Positions 34,001 to 41,316 of a stretch of 64,000 bases of DNA are shown here, piece by piece. The DNA is taken from the NCBI GenBank assembly GCA_036245805.1, contig BTRK01000004.1, forward strand, positions 4,774,001-4,838,000, written 5' to 3'. Every line of letters begins with the position of its first letter. The first letter of the stretch is position 1. A model generated the notes under the pieces. That model was not told where the DNA came from. It did not search any database and saw nothing but the letters and a program-made list of their open reading frames with translations. The position numbers were made by a program, and so were the translations under genes. Origin of the DNA: Pristionchus mayeri. Lineage: Eukaryota; Nematoda; Chromadorea; Rhabditida; Neodiplogasteridae.

Positions 34001-37000
34001 GTGGTCGTTACAGCGAACTTTTTCAGGTTCATCGGGTGGCGAACGTGGTTACTTTCAACGTCTTCCGGCGAACCTTCGAAGATGACACCATCGCAGGGCA
34101 ACCTGTGCCCGCTGGTACATATTCCCTCAATCAATCAATCAATTTATCTTATCAGGCGGAAACGCTCAGAAGATGATAGGTCGGTAGTCTTCATAAGTTG
34201 CACTCCACCAATGGCTGCCAATAGCTCGGGATAGGTCGTCTCTCCATCGCGCGCGAGGCTTTCCGGGGGGACGAGTCCTATTGAATGGAGTCCAGACAGT
34301 TGTCGCACGGCTCCACTGTTCCACTCCCATTCTTCTGATCTTGAGGGCCCAGCGCGCTTTTCGTTTCAATCCTTCCTCATTCCAGTCTCTCAGCTTGGTA
34401 ATCCCTCTCACGCGGTCATTCCTCCATCTGTCCCTCAGCGTGACTCCAAGCATCTTTCTTTCCATCTTCCTCTGGGTGACTCTCAGCCTCTCCTTCTCGC
34501 TAGATCTCAGAGCCCATACTTCACACCCATAGAGAACTGTAGCCGTGATGCAGCTCTCGAAGACTCTCCTCCTGATCTTGATGGACAGAATTCGAGAAGA
34601 TAGGAGGTGCGAGAGCTTACTCCAGGCCAGCCACCCTAATCGAATCCGGTGTTCTATTTCGTCGGAATGATCCAAGGGAAGAGCTATTCTTCCTCCGAGA
34701 TAGGTGGCGCTATCGACGAATTCGAATCGCAGATTGCCGATGATTATTGGATTGCGGGTAGAGGTGCAGGAGGTGAGGAGGTTGGTCTTGCTTGCATTCA
34801 CTTCGAGACCAACTCGGCTGCACGCGTCCATCAGCTTCTTCAGCATTCGTTCCAGGTCGAGATTTGGCAACGAGAGCCACGTCATCGGCGTACTCCAAGT
34901 GGCAAAGGTTCCTTCCGTCGATTCTAATTCCATCTGACTCCCAGTCAATGTTGTCCATGGCTGATCGTAGCACTGCGTTGAAGAGACGAGGGGAGAGGGT
35001 ATCCCCTTGGCGGACTCCTCGACGCACAGTCAAGGGAACGAGCTCCTCATTAACTCGAATGAGTGTAGAGGAGGACTCGTAGAGACGGCGCAACATGTGG
35101 ACGAGGGAGGGATGGGCTCCGAACGAGAAGAGGGCTTGCCAGCAGGCATTCCACTCCACACAGTCGAACGCCTTCTTGAAGTCGACGAACGCCAAGTAGA
35201 TTGGGATACCGTACTCGGAGGTTCTTTCAGCGACCTGCTTGATGGCATGCAGGTTGTCGAGAGTACTGTAGCCGCGCCGGAAGCCGGTTTGGGTCGAGGA
35301 CTCTGTTTCTTCAAGCACAGTTTCGAGTCTCTGAAGAATGACTTTGGTCATTGTCTTCAGGGAAACGGTGAGGAGGGAGATGGGACGGAAGTTCCCAATG
35401 TTGGTAGGGTCTCCTTTCTTGTGCAGAAGAGTGACAATTGCTTCGGTCAGGTCGCTTGGAACAGCCTCTCCATCTACCAGATAGTTAAGTAGATCAGCGA
35501 TAACGGGAGCAAGGTGGTTTCGAGAGTGGTATAGCATATCCGGGAGAATGCCATCCGAACCGGGTGAGTGACCACACTTGAGTTGGGACATCGCTTTGCT
35601 GACCTCATCGGGTAGGAAGGGAGGAAGGGGATCCAGAGGCTGAGGAGGGACTGGGAGTGGACACGGAACTGCAGGGGTGTAGAGACCGTCAAAGAAGCTC
35701 TGGACCACTGTCTTGGTAGCTGCTTGAGAGAGAGCACCAGTTACAGGGTCGGGAACTAGAAGGCGCTTCTTTGAGGTTTGCAGACTCAGCATGCTCTTCA
35801 CGATGCTCCTTCCCATGGTTGCTGCTTGCCGTGCTTGCGCCTCCTTTCGATTCCTGATGTCATCGACGAAACTCGTCCGGGCAGCTTTGCAGGCAGCTGA
35901 GTAGGCGACAGCTTGTTGGGAGTTGGATTGCAATTCATGGCGCATCGCTAGGAGCTTCCGCGTTCCACTCGAGATCCAAGAAGGGGATTGGCGCTTCCTC
36001 CAGCAGTTCGTTGCCGCGGTCTCCGTGAAAGCCTTTACCGTAGTATAGGCGTCGGCGGCAGAACTGGGGCGGGCAAGGGGCAGTGACGCGAGAAGGTTTG
36101 CGTTGACAGTAAAAGCGGTTCGATCGAAATCTAGCCGCTCCCTGCATCTTTTCTGCCTCGCCTTGCCAGGGAGGGAGAGGCACATCCGAACAAGGCGATG
36201 GTCGGAGTCAAACTCAAACCGACCAACGACTCCACAGTTGACTACTCTCGCTGTGGCGGGCGCTGCAACGTAGTCAATTTGGTGGAATGCGGAGCCGTTT
36301 GGGGATCGCCAGGTCCAGATCCGACCGTGCCGTCTCTTGGGGAACGTGTTCAGGATGCGCAGTCTGTTCCTCACGCAGAGCTCAGTGAAGCAGCGTCCGC
36401 GTGAGTTCGGTGTGGGAGAGGCAAAGTTACCGACAAATCTTTCATTGCCAGGTTCCCTCGCCACTCGACAGTTGAAGTCACCAACCAGAACTGGCATATG
36501 GCCTTTTGGGGCACTCCGCAGGGCGGTCTCAACCTGGTCTAGGAAGTCTTCATACGCGTCGTCATCGTAGGAAGACGTAGGGGCGTAAGCGCAGACCAGG
36601 AAGAGCCGTAGGTCGGGAAGGAGCAGAGTGGCCAAACGAGGGGAGAGGCCATTGAACACAGCTCCGCGCGCGAGTTGCGGTCGAAGCAAAAATGCCACGC
36701 CATGGGAAGCAGTGGGCCCGCCCGAGTGGTAGACTACAGTGCCTGAGGATGTAAGATTGAACGAGGCACAACCCACAATCCTGGCTTCCTGCACTGCAAC
36801 CACGTCCCACTTGATCTTGTCGAGGGCGAGTTCCATCTCCGACTGCTTCTCCCTTGGGCCGAGCGTCCTGGCGTTGATGGTGCCGATGTAGAAGTGGCGA
36901 CCCATCGTGGCGGCGTACAACTCCCGCGTGCCAACGCGTCTGGGAGAGGGAATCCGGGCGGGCGGAACCGGAGACGGAGAGACGAAATCGCACTCAACCG

Positions 37001-37686
37001 CTCGCCACACACTTGAGAACCCAGAATCTTCCCTAGATGTTCCCTAGATGAACATATTCCCTAGATGATCAGTATTCCATTTCATATATTTCGAATTTTT
37101 TGTATTTCTTACTTTCATTCCAGGCACAACGATCCTCCCTCAGATCTGCACGGTGATGTCTAGTGATGACTATTTCGAAGAGCCAGATCGATTCGACCCC
37201 GAGCGATTCCTCGATCGAACCACTGGCCAATTGGAGCTGCGCAAGGACGTCATTGATAAGGTCAGAGAGGATCAGAGACGACTTCGCCCTTATCACGCAC
37301 CCTTCCCTGCTTCACGCACGTGGCGGATCAAAGTCGAGAGATAGTCATCACAATCTTCGAAGAGTGCGATTTTTGTAAAAGTGTTATTAACGCAGAAATC
37401 GCACATATTTTGCGCAAGTTCTTGAGTAGGGTTGGCCATTCGGCGATGACGTGATCTACACAATGGCGAGAAGTGGCAATCCCATTCCATTCAGGTGGTT
37501 GCCTTCTCCCTCGGGAAACGTCAGTGTGCAGGGGAGGCCCTCGCCCGCACTGAGATGTTCCTCGTCCTCCTCTCAATCGTGCAACGATACCGACTCGAGC
37601 CCACGGATCCACTAGACATCGAACCCGTATTCGGCATTCTGCAGACCCCAGCACCCTCGAAATGGCGACTCATCCCTAGAAACTAG
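19085..37686 (+). CDS. Cytochrome P450 (CYP2-like microsomal mono-oxygenase), 12 exons
   Basis: Exons: 19085-19143, 19189-19385, 19855-19984, 20134-20216, 33106-33224, 33269-33328, 33406-33509, 33569-33682, 33755-33971, 34027-34114, 37124-37260 and 37495-37686. Every junction is in phase and the sum is 1500 bp, 499 aa, the usual family length. Order of features: N-terminal membrane anchor, Pro-rich hinge (Y-P-P-G-P-L-P-L-P-L-L-G-N), helix C region (W-K-E-Q-R), helix E (V-G-N-I-V-H-Q-L-L-F-G), I helix A-G-M-E-T-A-A-T-S, K helix E-V-H-R (ExxR), D-P-E-R-F, and the haem loop F-S-L-G-K-R-Q-C-A-G-E with the Cys thiolate ligand. It is expected to sit on the ER membrane and oxidise lipophilic substrates with P450 reductase; the substrate is unknown. 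Intron 4 (20217-33105) contains other genes and intron 10 contains a retrotransposon. The 45-bp first intron is open in frame and might be retained. Confidence 0.88.
20217..20584 (+). promoter_or_regulatory. Start of P450 intron 4 and promoter of nested gene N1
   Basis: Non-coding apart from the TATA box TATAAAAT at 20535-20542, 50 bp before the N1 ATG. Confidence 0.5.
20585..21646 (+). CDS. Nested gene N1: Pro/Cys-rich secreted protein
   Basis: Intronless, 353 aa, with a TATA box 50 bp upstream. Signal peptide M-R-S-L-V-A-L-S-V-A-L-A-T-V-S-S. Residues about 25-265 are a Pro/Cys low-complexity array built from C-[FL]-x-P-P-C units alternating with Pro-rich runs (P-P-P-V-I-x), with dozens of evenly spaced Cys. 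The C-terminal 90 residues are different: L-A-R-D-D-P-M-R-D-A-F-A, a Gln/Ala-rich piece, L-A-R-D-A-P, and a basic tail N-K-K-K-R-A. Such Cys/Pro arrays in nematodes typically belong to disulphide-crosslinked extracellular matrix, for example pharyngeal cuticle or eggshell. That role is inferred from composition. It lies inside P450 intron 4 on the same strand. Confidence 0.8.
   Translation: MRSLVALSVALATVSSDIVTVRLPPNGGGFFNGPCLSPPCGLPPPCFNPPCLPPPCLNPPCFAPPPIVLPAPQPCFNPPCFNPPPVILRPPPPPIICSSPPCFNPPPVILPPPPPPIICASPPCGPIFGPPPCLNPPCLPPPCLNPPCFAPPPMVIPAPQPCFNPPCLPPPCLSPPCFLPPPPPPIICSSPPCFAPPPVMVAPPPPVIVRQACPSPPCVVPTPPPVIVQQACASPPCLAPIPAPIVVKAAPPPCASPPCPCSGPSCSNVVAAAPQNVVTLARDDPMRDAFAAFFKQYFAAQAQQQGLARDAPTVTQQGRVASSQQVTIPLMKDGVVTNIPAQLEVIVNKKKRA
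21885..23264 (+). CDS. Nested gene N2: polyproline/Cys and Gln-rich secreted protein
   Basis: Intronless, 459 aa. Signal peptide M-F-A-P-L-L-V-L-L-S-T-A-S-A-Q. Residues about 20-165 are four repeats of a module: a run of 7-13 Pro, V-L-A-V, then C-P-x-Q-C-A-P-x-C-A-P-A-C-V-Y-A-P. Residues about 195-400 are Gln-rich (prion-like composition), punctuated by a recurring short motif L-[FL]-R-D-S-S / M-R-D-P-S / Q-R-D-P-S. The tail has R-R-A-P-S and a Thr run. Composition resembles the C. elegans pqn/abu group of Q/N-, Cys- and Pro-rich proteins, several of which are pharyngeal cuticle components. No homology is proven. AATAATAATAAAG follows at about 23306. Confidence 0.8.
   Translation: MFAPLLVLLSTASAQYLAAPCGTPPCPAAAPPPCAAPPCVYAPPPPPPPPPPPPVLAVTACPAQCAPICAPACVYAPPPPPPPPPVLAVAACPVQCAPICAPACVYAPPPPPPPPPPPPPVLAVPACPVQCAPACAPACVYAPPPPPPPVLAVPACPRPPCLPQPVRFVEPCPGCAPDPFATLLPSVQTTSNAEQLPAGSLLTPQLLRDQQQLQQQARQAQQLQQQQQYTNTPQRNSSSFYGTTQQPRQQFTQSNQQYGQTNQQQLFRDSSITLTQNPIAAPNLQATSQQQFGQSNQQQLFRDSSLSQQQQPLYSQQQQQRDPSGQVVYSRSQLSSQQQQLAGTPLMRDQVMVQAQNGQLQSATRMIGMRDPSQPQQQLQQTTINQGQLLRDSSASASSTYAPIRALNPPAPIRVCANPPCSPSDNPFFDMVVLNNRRRAPSKAYSRFPSTTTTTTVAP
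23543..25194 (-). CDS. 7TM chemoreceptor of the sri/srh type, antisense in P450 intron 4
   Basis: A chain of short exons runs from ATG 25194 to TAG 23543. In order: N-terminus (M-P-V-S-E-L-I-L); a TM1 exon (L-L-S-V-I-L-F-F-I-T-I-Q); an exon with L-G-A-Y-K-Y-Y-L-Y and TM2; a short G-A-Y-H-Y-I-D exon; TM3 (W-I-M-V-V-A-F-D-V-L-S-I); TM4 (F-I-K-F-S-V-I-V-F-V-G-G-W); an ectodomain starting N-Y-P-N-A-V-V plus TM5; a cytoplasmic exon ending L-H-A-R-F-I-S-Q-L-S-L-Q; TM6 (V-P-F-V-V-L-L-C-P-L-F-A-L); and TM7 (V-V-H-A-P-L-T-S-L-M-T-I). The layout and the ISQLSLQ exon match the three receptors at 41-50 kb. Putative sensory GPCR, ligand unknown. Last-exon junctions are approximate. Confidence 0.6.
25195..25743 (+). 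promoter_or_regulatory. Spacer and promoter of nested gene N3
   Basis: TATATAAG at 25690-25697, 54 bp before the N3 ATG. Nothing else recognised. Confidence 0.45.
25744..26907 (+). CDS. Nested gene N3: Ala/Pro-rich secreted protein
   Basis: Intronless, 387 aa, with a TATA box 54 bp upstream. Signal peptide M-L-H-L-F-V-L-P-S-F-F-L-L-V-F-S. Residues about 30-95 look like a non-repetitive domain (K-G-R-Y-F-V-S-S, R-R-A-N-Y-L-D-I-I, F-L-K-S-L-K, A-D-Y-F-A-Q-R-K-Y). The rest is Ala/Pro/Val/Gln-rich low complexity with Y-A-P units and one A-R-D-P motif shared with N5. No enzymatic domain and almost no Cys, so crosslinking by disulphides as in N1/N2 is not expected; Tyr crosslinks are possible. Probably an extracellular structural protein (inference from composition and location). 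Confidence 0.78.
   Translation: MLHLFVLPSFFLLVFSTPSPLLRTPTVSEAPQKGRYFVSSAPVNANEAQMRRANYLDIISPKLFLKSLKTSGAATSPFHSPADYFAQRKYSAYAAAHPAAATAPAAAPLYAPSSMAVPVPTVTYQQVPSAPARDPTPAATQPAQQPVSAVFNVVAQPQPAPAAPIAAAPVAAPQPIYAPLAAVAAAPLPVPQPGYAPAPAVAAAPVAAAPVAPVQYSPRPTVPAPVYVAPGTPAAIQQQLYAPRSMTIGMPTITIAAAAPAAAPTIIPAAPAAGIPMFDFVHQPLRSPVYPSTIMVPPPPLAAAPAARPIFAPPTYVQQQAVPQPPLYVQGDSSSLTKNPFQISYLPQPAAAVQTVQPTVAAAAATSTVLSRQPMSYLQIQNGQQGI
26908..27290. other. Spacer; possible chemoreceptor remnant on minus strand
   Basis: The minus-strand frame at about 27000-27169 contains F-F-A-H-S-G-V-V-V-T-Y-M-I-L-S, which resembles the TM7 exon of the receptor at 23.5-25.2 kb. Upstream exons would fall into the foldback element that starts at 27291. 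A decayed fragment is possible. Confidence 0.2.
27291..29187. mobile_element. 1.9-kb foldback (palindromic) element
   Basis: Left arm about 27291-27890 and right arm about 28540-29187 are near-identical inverted copies. For example, GTTTGACAAACTGTTCAAACTG at the left end mirrors the right end. The inner part (about 28050-28500) is itself an inverted repeat rich in CGCTCGCGAGCG palindromes. The same peptide frame occurs in both arms on opposite strands (27638-27886 plus, 28539-28841 minus), a consequence of the symmetry and not a gene. There is no transposase. This fits a foldback or large MITE-type non-autonomous element. Confidence 0.8.
29188..29785 (+). promoter_or_regulatory. Spacer and promoter of nested gene N4
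   Basis: TATATAA at 29741-29747, 45 bp before the N4 ATG. The open frame extends upstream to 29507, but the TATA box and signal peptide place the start at 29786. Confidence 0.5.
29786..30799 (+). CDS. Nested gene N4: Ala/Pro-repeat secreted protein
   Basis: Intronless, 337 aa. Signal peptide M-H-S-S-I-L-F-S-S-L-F-A-L-A-A-A-Q, followed by C-G-A-P-A-C, a two-Cys motif also typical of the N1/N2 N-termini. The body is a degenerate array of A-P-[VL]-L-A-A-P-A-P and A-P-V-M-R-A-P units with occasional Y-A-P; it ends G-R-K-K-M. Very biased codon use with C/T-rich strand composition makes other frames open as well. No catalytic domain. Probably an extracellular structural protein in the same group as N1-N3 and N5 (inference). 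Confidence 0.75.
   Translation: MHSSILFSSLFALAAAQCGAPACLMRAAPLLAPPPILRAPIMAAPPVYATAPAPVPVPVTGPVLAPPPPPPVYAAPVAPVLAAPPPVLAAPAPVYAAPAPLMAAPAPLLAPAPVMRAPVFAPALPAPLLAPPAPVFAAPPPPPPMYAPAPVLAAPARVLAAPAPVLAAPAPLLAPAPVLIAPVFAPAAPVMAAPAPLLAPAPVMRAPLFAPAARVLAAPAPVLAAPAPILRAPLMAPAPVLAPAPILRAPLLAPAPVLAPAPVMAPMYAPAPPPLFSAPIPAPLPVLRAPVLAAAPLAPVAAAPALLPAAYPAAAPVAPLLAPGYAAPAAFIGRKKM
30800..31673. other. Spacer, nothing recognised
   Basis: AT-rich. TATTTATAAAGTG near 30878-30890 may hold the N4 poly(A) region. No TATA box as clear as for N1-N4 precedes N5 (GGTATTAAG at about 31628 is the nearest). Confidence 0.35.
31674..32939 (+). CDS. Nested gene N5: Pro/Ala-rich secreted protein with charged domain
   Basis: Intronless as read, 421 aa. 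Signal peptide M-A-W-L-V-G-L-F-L-L-V-S-T-S-S-A-Q. Residues about 40-110 are Ser/Ala/Lys/Asp-rich and begin with P-A-R-D-P, a motif also in N3. A short Cys segment follows (C-D-G-Q-M...Q-Q-C-I-I-G-T-K-I-C), then a Glu/Lys linker, then about 240 residues of Pro/Ala-rich low complexity with P-P-P runs and a few Gln-rich patches. The tail is Y-R-V-A-R-R. Same strand and host intron as N1-N4. No enzymatic domain. An extracellular structural role is inferred from composition. Confidence 0.72.
   Translation: MAWLVGLFLLVSTSSAQINSVSQFTHLFTFIPPLSSAYNTTPARDPVDLSAIPKVVASPTKAPSHAADAKASASHLLTTSHGADSKADEKVAGSASHSAADPSGGCDGQMSTLPVQQCIIGTKICTTVHLMLCAPRATHAATKESSEEKETEHDAPVTEKPKKEKNEEAPPKIVYVRAPPQFVFAPAPLAAAPAAHVLNPRLVATPPLPQPPQPIFAAPPQPMPLFRPAVPIAPPPPPPPAIFSPPSSVPVFAPAPLIPPPPMPRPSFIPFAAPPSSFMQQQPTTVMQPLPVAAPPPVYPEPMAPQPLQFAPEPSYLPAPGPPPPVLYNSPYFFRTAVGHAPPMTAARAAPAAPVYYPPAVTAAAPQMTVPCSPMMQLQQQPCSVQQGAPLAYTVSSPAAINAANAAFAARQSSLYRVARR
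34117..34127 (+). repeat. Target-site duplication, left copy
   Basis: ACATATTCCCT, identical to 37052-37062, flanking the retrotransposon. Confidence 0.85.
34128..37051 (-). mobile_element. Non-LTR retrotransposon (APE-type, RTE-like) in P450 intron 10
   Basis: About 2.92 kb, antisense to the P450. The main frame runs 37010-34710; the first good ATG is at 36905. It encodes an exonuclease/endonuclease/phosphatase-fold endonuclease (T-I-N-A-R-T-L, V-Q-E-A-R, G-D-F-N-C-R, S-D-H-R) followed by a reverse transcriptase (F-R-P-I-S-L-L, F-V-D-F-K-K-A-F-D, R-R-G-V-R-Q-G-D, and the catalytic Y-A-D-D). At about 34855-34880 the frame shifts; the rest continues in the 34948-34166 frame (L-E-R-M-L-K-K-L-M... 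to R-W-R-D-D-L) to about 34166. The 3' end on the minus strand is a short TTGA microsatellite (34128-34144 region), typical of RTE-type elements. Apart from the frameshift it looks nearly intact, so the insertion is probably recent. No RNase H seen. Confidence 0.85.
37052..37062 (+). repeat. Target-site duplication, right copy
   Basis: ACATATTCCCT, matching 34117-34127. Just inside the element (37029-37050) are two extra copies of TTCCCTAGATG, matching the flank that follows this copy. Confidence 0.85.
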
Positions 37687-37822
37687 GCAAATATTGTGAA
37701 ATGATGATGATAAATTATGTGAAATTTGAATGGATTTATCGGTGACCCTGCACAGCAGGTGCGCCCTGTGCTACACGTAGAATGGAAGGACGGGGAGAGA
37801 ATCGTCATGCCGGGGATTCCTT

Positions 37823-40594
37823 TTAGTCAGCGCGCACTTCCTCACGAGCTTGCTCTTCTGCCAACTCGGCGATCTTCTCGAGCTGCTTCAGATTGTAGGC
37901 GTACCCAGTGAAGTAGTCGTCAACCCGAAACAAAACGATATCTTTAAAACGATAACTACATCACTTCAGTGCTCACTCAATGGACCAGTGAGCGCTAAGA
38001 GAATGTGCAAATATGACACAACTGGTCAGGCAACTGCTCGGGATTGCGGGTGGACTGTAGATAATTATCGAGGAGATTTAGCTCACCAAATACTCGAGTC
38101 CGTTCTCCTTGCAGAATGCCTTGACGAGCTTGGAACAGTCGTTGAGGTAGCAGCGGGGCATCGTGGGGAAGAGATGGTGCTCGATCTGAGAGGAACTTGA
38201 TGTTTCCAGGGCAAAAATGAGTTAAACCCAATACAAAAATCAAGAGATAACTAGTAATAATCAATTTATCGTGGAAGAACATCATACCTGGTAGTTGAGG
38301 CCGCCCCAGAACCAGTCGATGAATCGGGAAGGTTCCATGTTGCGAGTCGTCAGGATTTGCAGACACGCGAAGTTGTTGAGAATGCGCGAGTTCGCTGCAA
38401 TTTATTAATGATAATCTTCGGTGTTGAGGTAGTCTCACCGGGGTACTTATCGACGGAGTTGTGCGAGTAAGTGACGACATGGCCGAGGAGGAGACCTAAA
38501 AGCAGTGCTTTTTCGAAAATCTTTTCCTGTTTTTTAAACTCACATTCCTTTTGCAATAAGTGACTTTTTGTGATTGATTGCCTAATAATTTCGTCCTCTA
38601 TCTGAGAACGAGAAATGTTGATTCGTACCACAGAGGGACTGCGAGACGAAGAAGTACCAGAAGCGAGTCCAATTATCGGGCAGATAGTACAGCTGAGCTG
38701 CGATCACTGCCCAGTGAGCAACCAGAGCTACCTGAGCAATGTCCAATATTTGTTTTCTTCATGCACTTGCGACTAGCCCGTAACTAGCCCATAGTTTGCA
38801 GCCCCACTGCACAATTGCCCTCCTGACCTGTTCTCCGAGCGCATTCCTCCTGTACACTCTGTACTTGCTGTTCTGCTCCGTGAAGGCGAAGAGAATCGAC
38901 TGGGCGACCCACGAGTATCGAATGAGAGGAAGGGCGAGGGTGAAGTACAGGTGCTGGTACGGAATGAATCTGGAAATGCATCTCTCAAAATTTCGCGGTT
39001 CTCCAATTCCCCCATTCACGTGAACACCGTATGCACCACACAAACAATTAGGCTTGATCTCTATTCGGCACTCATTGATTGCGTGGGGAAAGACAGAACT
39101 GACCTAAGGATGAATTTCTCGATGGGCGCCTTGTACTTCTTCAGATCTGCTGGAATGAATGAGAAGAGGGGGACGACTTCGATGTCTCCGTCCTGATCGA
39201 CCACATTCGTTGCAGCGTGATGAGTGTTGTGCTGGAAGCACAAATTATGCTATCGGAAGTTCTTCTCACTGTTCCAATTTTAACGGATGTTGTCAACAAC
39301 TAAACAATAAATCCTTTATATTGTCCATTCGTTCAACGTGCTCTTAAAAGTGGTGCGATTGGGGCGAGTATTATCATGACAATGCATCAAAGGTGGGGTG
39401 AGAGGAGGGTGCATGCTAGAGGTCGCTGACCTTTGCAAGAACGGTCACATGAAAATGCTAGCCTTACTCATGAAAGACACCTTTCATTGAAAAATGCAAA
39501 AAGCTTTTGTGTGTTTTATAACTAATTGGGTCTCTTCCTAATCGTCGATATCGAATCCACTAATATGGAAGGGGGGGGGGGGGCTCACCTTGTCTTTCCA
39601 CCAATCGCGCGACAATCCCTGCACGAAATTCGCCAGAATCAGAGCGATCGTGTCGTTAGTCTCACTAAAATGTCGGGAATTCATGGGAATCGTTCCTCAT
39701 CAGTTGCACTTTGCAAAAAAAAGATTGTCGCTTACCGGTTCTTGAACGGTTGCTGATGGGAGTACTCGTGAGCGATCCATCCCAATTGCTGCCACGCAAG
39801 ACCGAGAACGAGCGCTGAACTCATGTACCTGCACCAAAGATCTATTGTGCATTGGAAACATTCAAAACACTTAGAACAAACACAATAATGTTTAAAGTTA
39901 AACGTTTGGAAATACTTAGGAAAGAACTGTTCACCATCCGTGATACTGCAGTGCTGCAACGATGGCAAGCAGGATGACGCTTTCGAAGATCTTCCACGTG
40001 CAGTAGAGGGGCGCGCCTTCCATCCATCCACGAGCAGTCACTTCCTGGCGGAGTCTCTCGAATGATGCCACGATCTTCTTCTCCTCAACATCAAAGATAA
40101 CTTATTTTCAATGAAACAATTTCAGAAAATGCTTCGAAAATTGTACAAGAACGTGAAAAAGAAAAGAGGAAACCTGCTCGATGGAGATATCATAGGCGGC
40201 GATGTTGATGTCGACCTCATCGGAACGTCTCGCAACCGCTGCTTCCAGTTCCTATGAATTAGCGTCGAAGTTATTGGAATTCTCTAAAAATTGTTCACCT
40301 TCGACTCGATCTCCGAAAGCGTCTGTGTCTTCTTGATTCCACTCAGTTGTTTGTACGCCTTCGCGGATCCAGCGTGGAAAGCGTGGAAGATGGCCGTTGC
40401 ATCGCTGCCAGCATATTGATTGATCACTGGCCCTCCAGGATGCTTGAAGATCTGCGACTCACTCAGTTCCACCCACTGATCATCCACCTGAAACACAATG
40501 ATAGATACAGTAATGCAAAATGACAATGTACTGTAACCTACAGTATCCCCCCTACCTTGAAGCGCAAGGCGGCGCTCTTCCTCTCCGCTTCCAT
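37823..40594 (-). CDS. fat-3: Delta-6 fatty acid desaturase, cytochrome b5 fusion (FAT-3 orthologue)
   Basis: Minus-strand exons: 40556-40594, 40299-40487, 40174-40251, 39935-40083, 39736-39828, 39589-39664, 39104-39231, 38828-38969, 38629-38731, 38439-38495, 38288-38394, 38087-38185 and 37823-37924; 453 aa. The N-terminal cytochrome b5 domain has the haem motif H-P-G-G. Desaturase His boxes are H-E-Y-S-H, H-N-T-H-H and Q-I-E-H-H (the last is split by an intron). It matches C. elegans FAT-3 along its whole length, for example [13 protein letters not shown] and N-S-V-D-K-Y-P-A-N-S-R. The enzyme introduces the delta-6 double bond into C18 fatty acids in the ER, using electrons from its own b5 domain, to make polyunsaturated fatty acids. 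Convergent with the P450, 136 bp apart. Oddities: exon 4 uses a GTTGAG acceptor, and the last intron ends CGG rather than AG (see findings). Confidence 0.92.
39570..39584 (+). repeat. Poly(G) tract in a fat-3 intron
   Basis: About 14 consecutive G on the + strand, 5 bp from the exon 6 donor of fat-3. Length may vary or be a sequencing problem. Confidence 0.8.
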
Positions 40595-41316
40595 CCTTGG
40601 GAGCGACGGGATTGCAAAATGAGCTCAATCCCCTCTCGATCTCCCCATTCGACCTTTCTTTCGCTCGTCGTCTCGTCTCTCCGCGTCCTTTCCGTCTCTC
40701 TTGATCATGCCATCCTTGCCCATACGTGAGAGGGGAAGAGCACGCTTGCTATCAATAGCGATGCTACATGTGGAGAGTCCACTGGAGAATCAATGAACTA
40801 TTCCAATTAAAGTGAAGCACCAAGAAATACCGCATGTACTAGGCATGAAAGGAACATTTCATATTTCAATATTTTTATCACGTTTCGGTGTTCCATTCTT
40901 TGCATATCAATAATTTTCCATTCTTACGATTAGTTATTACCGCTTTAATTGTTCAGTGAGCTCGGGTACCTAGAAAATTCACCTGAAAAGCAGAAACATA
41001 CGGTTGTAAATAATAAACTCATTAATGATAAAATTGTTTTGCGTGAGTTGAAGGCGCACCCATATTAATCGGTAGTCATCGTACGGTTAATTCCTGCTCA
41101 ATGGTATCGAATTACAAAACGAGAATTCGGTACAAAATGATTGTTGGTTGTTGAACAATACGCTATTATTGGGAACATGACCAAATTAAATCTCAATGAG
41201 CAACTGGTTTTCCAATTCAAAATACAATTCCTGCTAGTTACTCGTAAATTCAGGGCTTTATAAAAGTTGTGACTCTGCCAAATTCAGAATAGAGTGGACA
41301 CAAGCATTCTGTTGGT
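40595..41316. other. Divergent promoter region of fat-3 and receptor G1
   Basis: No gene. It must hold both promoters; no clear TATA box seen. Confidence 0.4.
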
